DNA of 64,000 bases from Paenibacillus sp. PCH8. Its GTDB lineage: Bacteria; Bacillota; Bacilli; Paenibacillales; Paenibacillaceae. Below are positions 61,289 through 64,000 of the stretch, one piece after another (position 1 is the stretch's first letter; each line of letters starts with the position of its first letter). The notes below the pieces were generated by a model. It was not told where the DNA came from and did not search any database. It worked only from the letters and a program-made list of their open reading frames with translations. Both the position numbers and the translations under genes were made by a program. The DNA is taken from contig NZ_PKQK01000001.1 of assembly GCF_002968835.1 (NCBI RefSeq), positions 2,232,001 to 2,296,000 of the forward strand, given 5' to 3'.

Positions 61289-62635
61289 ATGACCATTTTT
61301 CAATTTCCACATGATTTTCTCTGGGGTACAGCAACAGCTTCTTATCAGATCGAAGGAGCCGCACAAGAAGGTGGACGCGGAGTATCTATCTGGGATACAT
61401 TTGCACGTACGCCTGGCAAAGTATTTAACGGGCACAATGGAGATGTCGCGTGTGACAGCTACCACCGGTACGAGGAAGACATCGAACTAATGAAGAAACT
61501 CGGAATTAATACGTATCGATTCTCCATTGCTTGGCCGCGCATTATTCCTGACGGAGATGGTGAGATCAATCGTGAAGGCCTCGACTTCTATCATCGTTTC
61601 GTGGATGCATTGCTGGAGGCTGGAATCGAACCGTTCCTCACCCTGTATCACTGGGATCTTCCCCAAACGCTGGAGGATGACGGGGGATGGGGGAACCGCA
61701 GAACGGTAGATGCTTTTGTTAAATATGCAGAAGTAATCTTCAAAGAATTCTCAGGCAAAATCAATCTCTGGCTGACCTTCAACGAGCCATGGTGTATCGC
61801 GTTCCTGTCGAACCTCCTCGGTATCCATGCGCCAGGTAACAAAGACCTGCAAACGTCAATCAATGTTGCTCATGGATTGTTGGTGGCTCATGGTAAAGCC
61901 GTTCAATCCTTCCGTCGCATGGGGATCACAGGACAGATTGGTATTGCACCCAATGTATGCTGGGCTGAGCCGTACAGCAAATCTCCTGAAGACCAGGCTG
62001 CGTGTGATCGGTCGATTGCGCTTAATACCGATTGGTTCCTTGACCCGATCTACAAAGGCTCCTATCCGCAATTTCTGGTGGACTGGTTTGCTGAAGCGGG
62101 GGCTACCGTACCCATTGAGGAAGGCGATATGGAAATCATCTCGCAACCGATTGATCTGCTTGGCATCAACTATTACACGATGGGAATCAATCGATTCAAC
62201 CCGGAAGCAGGTACGCTGCAATCCGAAGAAGTCGATATGGGGCTGACCAAAACCGATATCGGCTGGCCAGTGGAATCACGTGGCTTGTATGAATTCATGC
62301 ATTATTTGCAAAAGTACGGCAATGTAGATGTGTATATCACGGAAAACGGTGCTTGTATCAATGATGATCTGGAGAATGGCATAATTAACGATGCTCGCCG
62401 GATATCCTATTATGAGCAGCATTTGGCTCAAATTCACCGCATCATTAATGACGGCATTAACCTGAAAGGGTATATGGCCTGGTCACTGATGGATAACTTT
62501 GAATGGGCGGAAGGGTACCGGATGCGCTTCGGTCTCGTGCATATGGATTATCGTTCACTTGTGAGAACGCCGAAGGAGAGCTATTACTGGTATCAAAATG
62601 TCATCAAGAATAACTGGTTGGAAAGACGGAACTAA
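61289..62635 (+). CDS. Glycoside hydrolase family 1 beta-glycosidase
   Basis: Cytoplasmic retaining beta-glucosidase/galactosidase, 448 residues, the BglA size. Acid/base E166 in TFNEPW and nucleophile E352 in ITENGA; SYQIEGA and WSLMDNFEWAEGY sugar-binding motifs are present. No phosphate-binding motif of 6-phospho-glycosidases is evident (the NFEWAEGY wording is that of non-phospho enzymes), fitting ABC rather than PTS uptake. Co-transcribed with GH95. GACGGAGGAG precedes ATG 61289. Confidence 0.95.
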   Translation: MTIFQFPHDFLWGTATASYQIEGAAQEGGRGVSIWDTFARTPGKVFNGHNGDVACDSYHRYEEDIELMKKLGINTYRFSIAWPRIIPDGDGEINREGLDFYHRFVDALLEAGIEPFLTLYHWDLPQTLEDDGGWGNRRTVDAFVKYAEVIFKEFSGKINLWLTFNEPWCIAFLSNLLGIHAPGNKDLQTSINVAHGLLVAHGKAVQSFRRMGITGQIGIAPNVCWAEPYSKSPEDQAACDRSIALNTDWFLDPIYKGSYPQFLVDWFAEAGATVPIEEGDMEIISQPIDLLGINYYTMGINRFNPEAGTLQSEEVDMGLTKTDIGWPVESRGLYEFMHYLQKYGNVDVYITENGACINDDLENGIINDARRISYYEQHLAQIHRIINDGINLKGYMAWSLMDNFEWAEGYRMRFGLVHMDYRSLVRTPKESYYWYQNVIKNNWLERRN

Positions 62636-62686
62636 TTCAATTCCTTATATTATGGAAGAAAGCGCGATACAGATTCATTTCATAAG

Positions 62687-62730
62687 AAAAGACGGCAGCA
62701 TTGGAGCATTCCGATGTGTCGTCTTTTTTT
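62687..62730 (+). terminator. Intrinsic terminator of the GH95-GH1 operon
   Basis: AAAAGACGGCAGCATTGG pairs with CCGATGTGTCGTCTTTT, continuing into a T run. Confidence 0.92.
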
Positions 62731-62982
62731 GTGTTTTGGGCAGGATAAAAACGAGGATTCATAAAGGTTTCATAAGGTCAAGTGTGTTTGCTGTTATGAA
62801 GTGCCGGATTTTGGGTTATAAGAAGTAAGGAAGAATTGAATAATGTTTTGTCAACAGTATATTTCAAAATAAAGTGTCCAAATTGCGAAGAAAATTTGAA
62901 CATTTGTTGACTAAAAATCATATTGATGTGGTATATTGGTATTAGGAAAGCACTTACAAAAAGGGAAAAGGAAGTGTTTACT
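62731..62982 (+). promoter_or_regulatory. Promoter region of the small membrane-protein gene
   Basis: TTGACT (62907-62912), 19 bases, then an extended -10 TGG-TATATT (62932-62937). GAAAGCACTTACA starts 8 bases after the -10 (62946), the same motif and distance as in front of lipoprotein 2. The earlier part of the gap holds nothing recognised. Confidence 0.6.
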
Positions 62983-63246
62983 ATGGCATCGAAGACAGCA
63001 ATGGTTAGTCAATTGGAGCGCAAAGACAAAAATATGCGACGCGCAGTCTTGACGATGACAGTTCTGGCATGGATCGCACTCATTACGGGAGTGATTATGT
63101 GTCTGATTAATCTGAATGACTTCAATGATCGTAATCTTGGCTTGATGCTCGGTATTGGATTTCTGGTAGGTAGTGTGTTTATTTACGTTATTGCCAAAGC
63201 GATTGGCCTTGTTCATACACGCCGGGAAGACGAAGGCGCCGATTGA
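62983..63246 (+). CDS. Small membrane protein, 87 aa
   Basis: Two membrane helices (about 22-43 and 54-75) with a basic N-terminus (ERKDKNMRRAV) and an acidic tail (TRREDEGAD). ATG 62983 has AAGGAAGT 7 bases upstream; twenty open codons before it lack an RBS and cover the promoter. Not recognised. It precedes the oxidase subunit gene but a strong terminator lies between, so a functional link is only suggested. Confidence 0.78.
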   Translation: MASKTAMVSQLERKDKNMRRAVLTMTVLAWIALITGVIMCLINLNDFNDRNLGLMLGIGFLVGSVFIYVIAKAIGLVHTRREDEGAD

Positions 63247-63309
63247 TTATAATCCTGCGTTAATTCGTTCATAATAAGACTGGATAAGTACCCGGAATCC
63301 AGTCAATAA

Positions 63310-63364
63310 AGCCCTTTGCGGATTCGTTGACACTGTTCAACGGGACTGCAAAGGGTTTTATTTT
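63310..63364 (+). terminator. Intrinsic terminator
   Basis: CCCTTTGC/GCAAAGGG outer stem, CGTTG/CAACG inner hairpin, then TTTTATTTT. Confidence 0.93.
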
Positions 63365-63564
63365 GTGACTTGAAGTGTAAAGATTACAATGTGCAAATAT
63401 CAACCGCGCAAGCGATTTGTGAGAAAAAATTCACACATTTGAGGTGTAAAATCGACAAATTTGTTAACAAGAACAAAAAAGTTGCTCGTTTCTGATATCT
63501 TTAGTAAGGAGAGAGTAGTATACTGATTTTTTAGTATGAGCGAATATAAGGAGAGGGGATCAAA
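63365..63564 (+). promoter_or_regulatory. Upstream region of the oxidase gene with dyad symmetries
   Basis: TGTGA-8-TCACA (63418-63435), ACAAATTTGT (63455-63464) and TTGTTAACAA (63461-63470), the latter two sharing four bases. These look like sites for redox or oxygen regulators, but the first has 8 rather than 6 central bases, so it does not match Rex or Fnr sites. No clear -35/-10 pair was found. Confidence 0.45.
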
Positions 63565-64000
63565 ATGAACAAGAAACCTAGGTCGCTAACCCGGATTATT
63601 ATTCCGGTTGTCCTAACGTTGGTTACAATTGCGTTGATTGTCTGGCCAATGCTGGCAGGCGGGCAGTACGTTGTTCTGGATCCGAAGGGGCCGATTGGCG
63701 CTTCGCAGAGAGACTTGATTGTCATCTCGACAATCTTGTGTGCTGTCATCATTGTGCCAGTACTCATTTTGTCTGCTGTAATCGTATGGCGTTACCGCGA
63801 GAAGCCGGACAACAAAGCTGCATATGAACCTAACTGGGCACATAGCACAAAGGCTGAGGTAATCTGGTGGACAGTTCCAATTATCATCATTGGACTTCTT
63901 GCCATTGTTACGGTTCGTTACACGTATGATCTGGAGCCTTCGAAGCCGTTGGTTCATGAGAAAGCACCTGTTACTATTCAAGTGTCTTCACTGGACTGGA
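63565..64000 (+). CDS. cyoA: Heme-copper quinol oxidase subunit II, CyoA/QoxA type (3' end cut)
   Basis: First 145 residues of the subunit that docks quinol at a terminal proton-pumping oxidase. LDPKGPIGASQRDLI and EPNWAHSTKAEVIWWTVPI...LEPSKPL match CyoA more closely than QoxA, and the two subunit-II helices (about 51-74 and 95-115) are visible after an N-terminal hydrophobic segment (10-31). Where relatives have the lipobox Cys (SGC before LDPKG) this protein reads AGGQ with Gly33, so no lipid anchor is expected. GGAGAGGGG precedes ATG 63565. Further subunits should lie beyond the window. Confidence 0.93.
   Translation, partial: MNKKPRSLTRIIIPVVLTLVTIALIVWPMLAGGQYVVLDPKGPIGASQRDLIVISTILCAVIIVPVLILSAVIVWRYREKPDNKAAYEPNWAHSTKAEVIWWTVPIIIIGLLAIVTVRYTYDLEPSKPLVHEKAPVTIQVSSLDW

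Noticed and set aside
63417..63436. Rex or Fnr site
   Set aside because: Half-sites TGTGA/TCACA are right, but the centre is 8 bases, not 6.

Overview
The window looks like a chromosomal segment of a Gram-positive, aerobic, saprophytic Bacillales bacterium, most probably Paenibacillus. This rests on family content: YesM/YesN-type sensor-regulator pairs beside LplABC-type sugar transporters without their own ATPase, a copper-amine-oxidase N-terminal-type repeat in secreted proteins, a DUF7662 protein, BdbC, and CcpA-like operators. Ribosome binding sites are strong (GGAGG), intrinsic terminators are frequent, and base composition is close to balanced. I saw no rRNA, tRNA, CRISPR array, prophage or transposase gene.

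Layout. (1) 1-7.7 kb: a sugar-import locus split over two strands, with two permeases leftward and a histidine kinase, AraC-type regulator and substrate-binding lipoprotein rightward. (2) 7.7-15 kb: genes of unknown function, including a DUF7662 protein, a DUF6138-like protein, a sulfatase-modifying-factor-like protein and two secreted proteins with copper-amine-oxidase N-terminal-type domains and internal duplications. (3) 15-19.4 kb: BdbC plus a YtkA-like lipoprotein, a membrane-anchored hydrolase with its MerR regulator under a MerR-type promoter, and a frameshifted serine hydrolase. (4) 19.4-32.2 kb: an aspartoacylase-like hydrolase, an ABC-2 exporter, DegV, a two-component system with a BcrA/YcbN-type ABC transporter, pyridoxal kinase, and a second two-component system leading into pssA and a DedA gene; its kinase carries a late frameshift. 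(5) 32.2-44 kb: repeats, a putative nuclease-like/winged-helix protein, a cation/proton antiporter with a structured RNA leader, a CtaM-like DUF420 protein, phosphoglycerate mutase, an aldo/keto reductase, a thioredoxin-like protein, uppP, a TetR regulator, a polar amino-acid ABC transporter and OsmC. (6) 44-62.6 kb: a glycan-utilisation locus with YesM/YesN-type regulators, GH2, two permeases, three paralogous binding lipoproteins, GH95 and GH1. (7) 62.6-64 kb: a small membrane protein and the start of a heme-copper quinol oxidase subunit II gene, cut by the window end.

How it fits together. The 44-62.6 kb locus probably senses an oligosaccharide outside the cell (kinase/regulator), binds it with up to three related lipoproteins, imports it through one permease pair energised by a shared ATPase encoded elsewhere, and trims it inside with GH95 (fucosidase/galactosidase type), GH2 and GH1 enzymes. 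Promoters of the second and third binding proteins, GH95 and the small gene before the oxidase share one layout: a good sigma-A promoter, then a cre-like GWAAGCACTT motif 7-9 bases after the -10; the first three also carry an AAAACGTTT site. The most interesting unexplained items are this shared promoter layout, the structured leader of the antiporter gene, the MerR-type promoter with two adjoining palindromes, the palindromic repeat cluster near 32.4 kb, and two one-base deletions in G runs.
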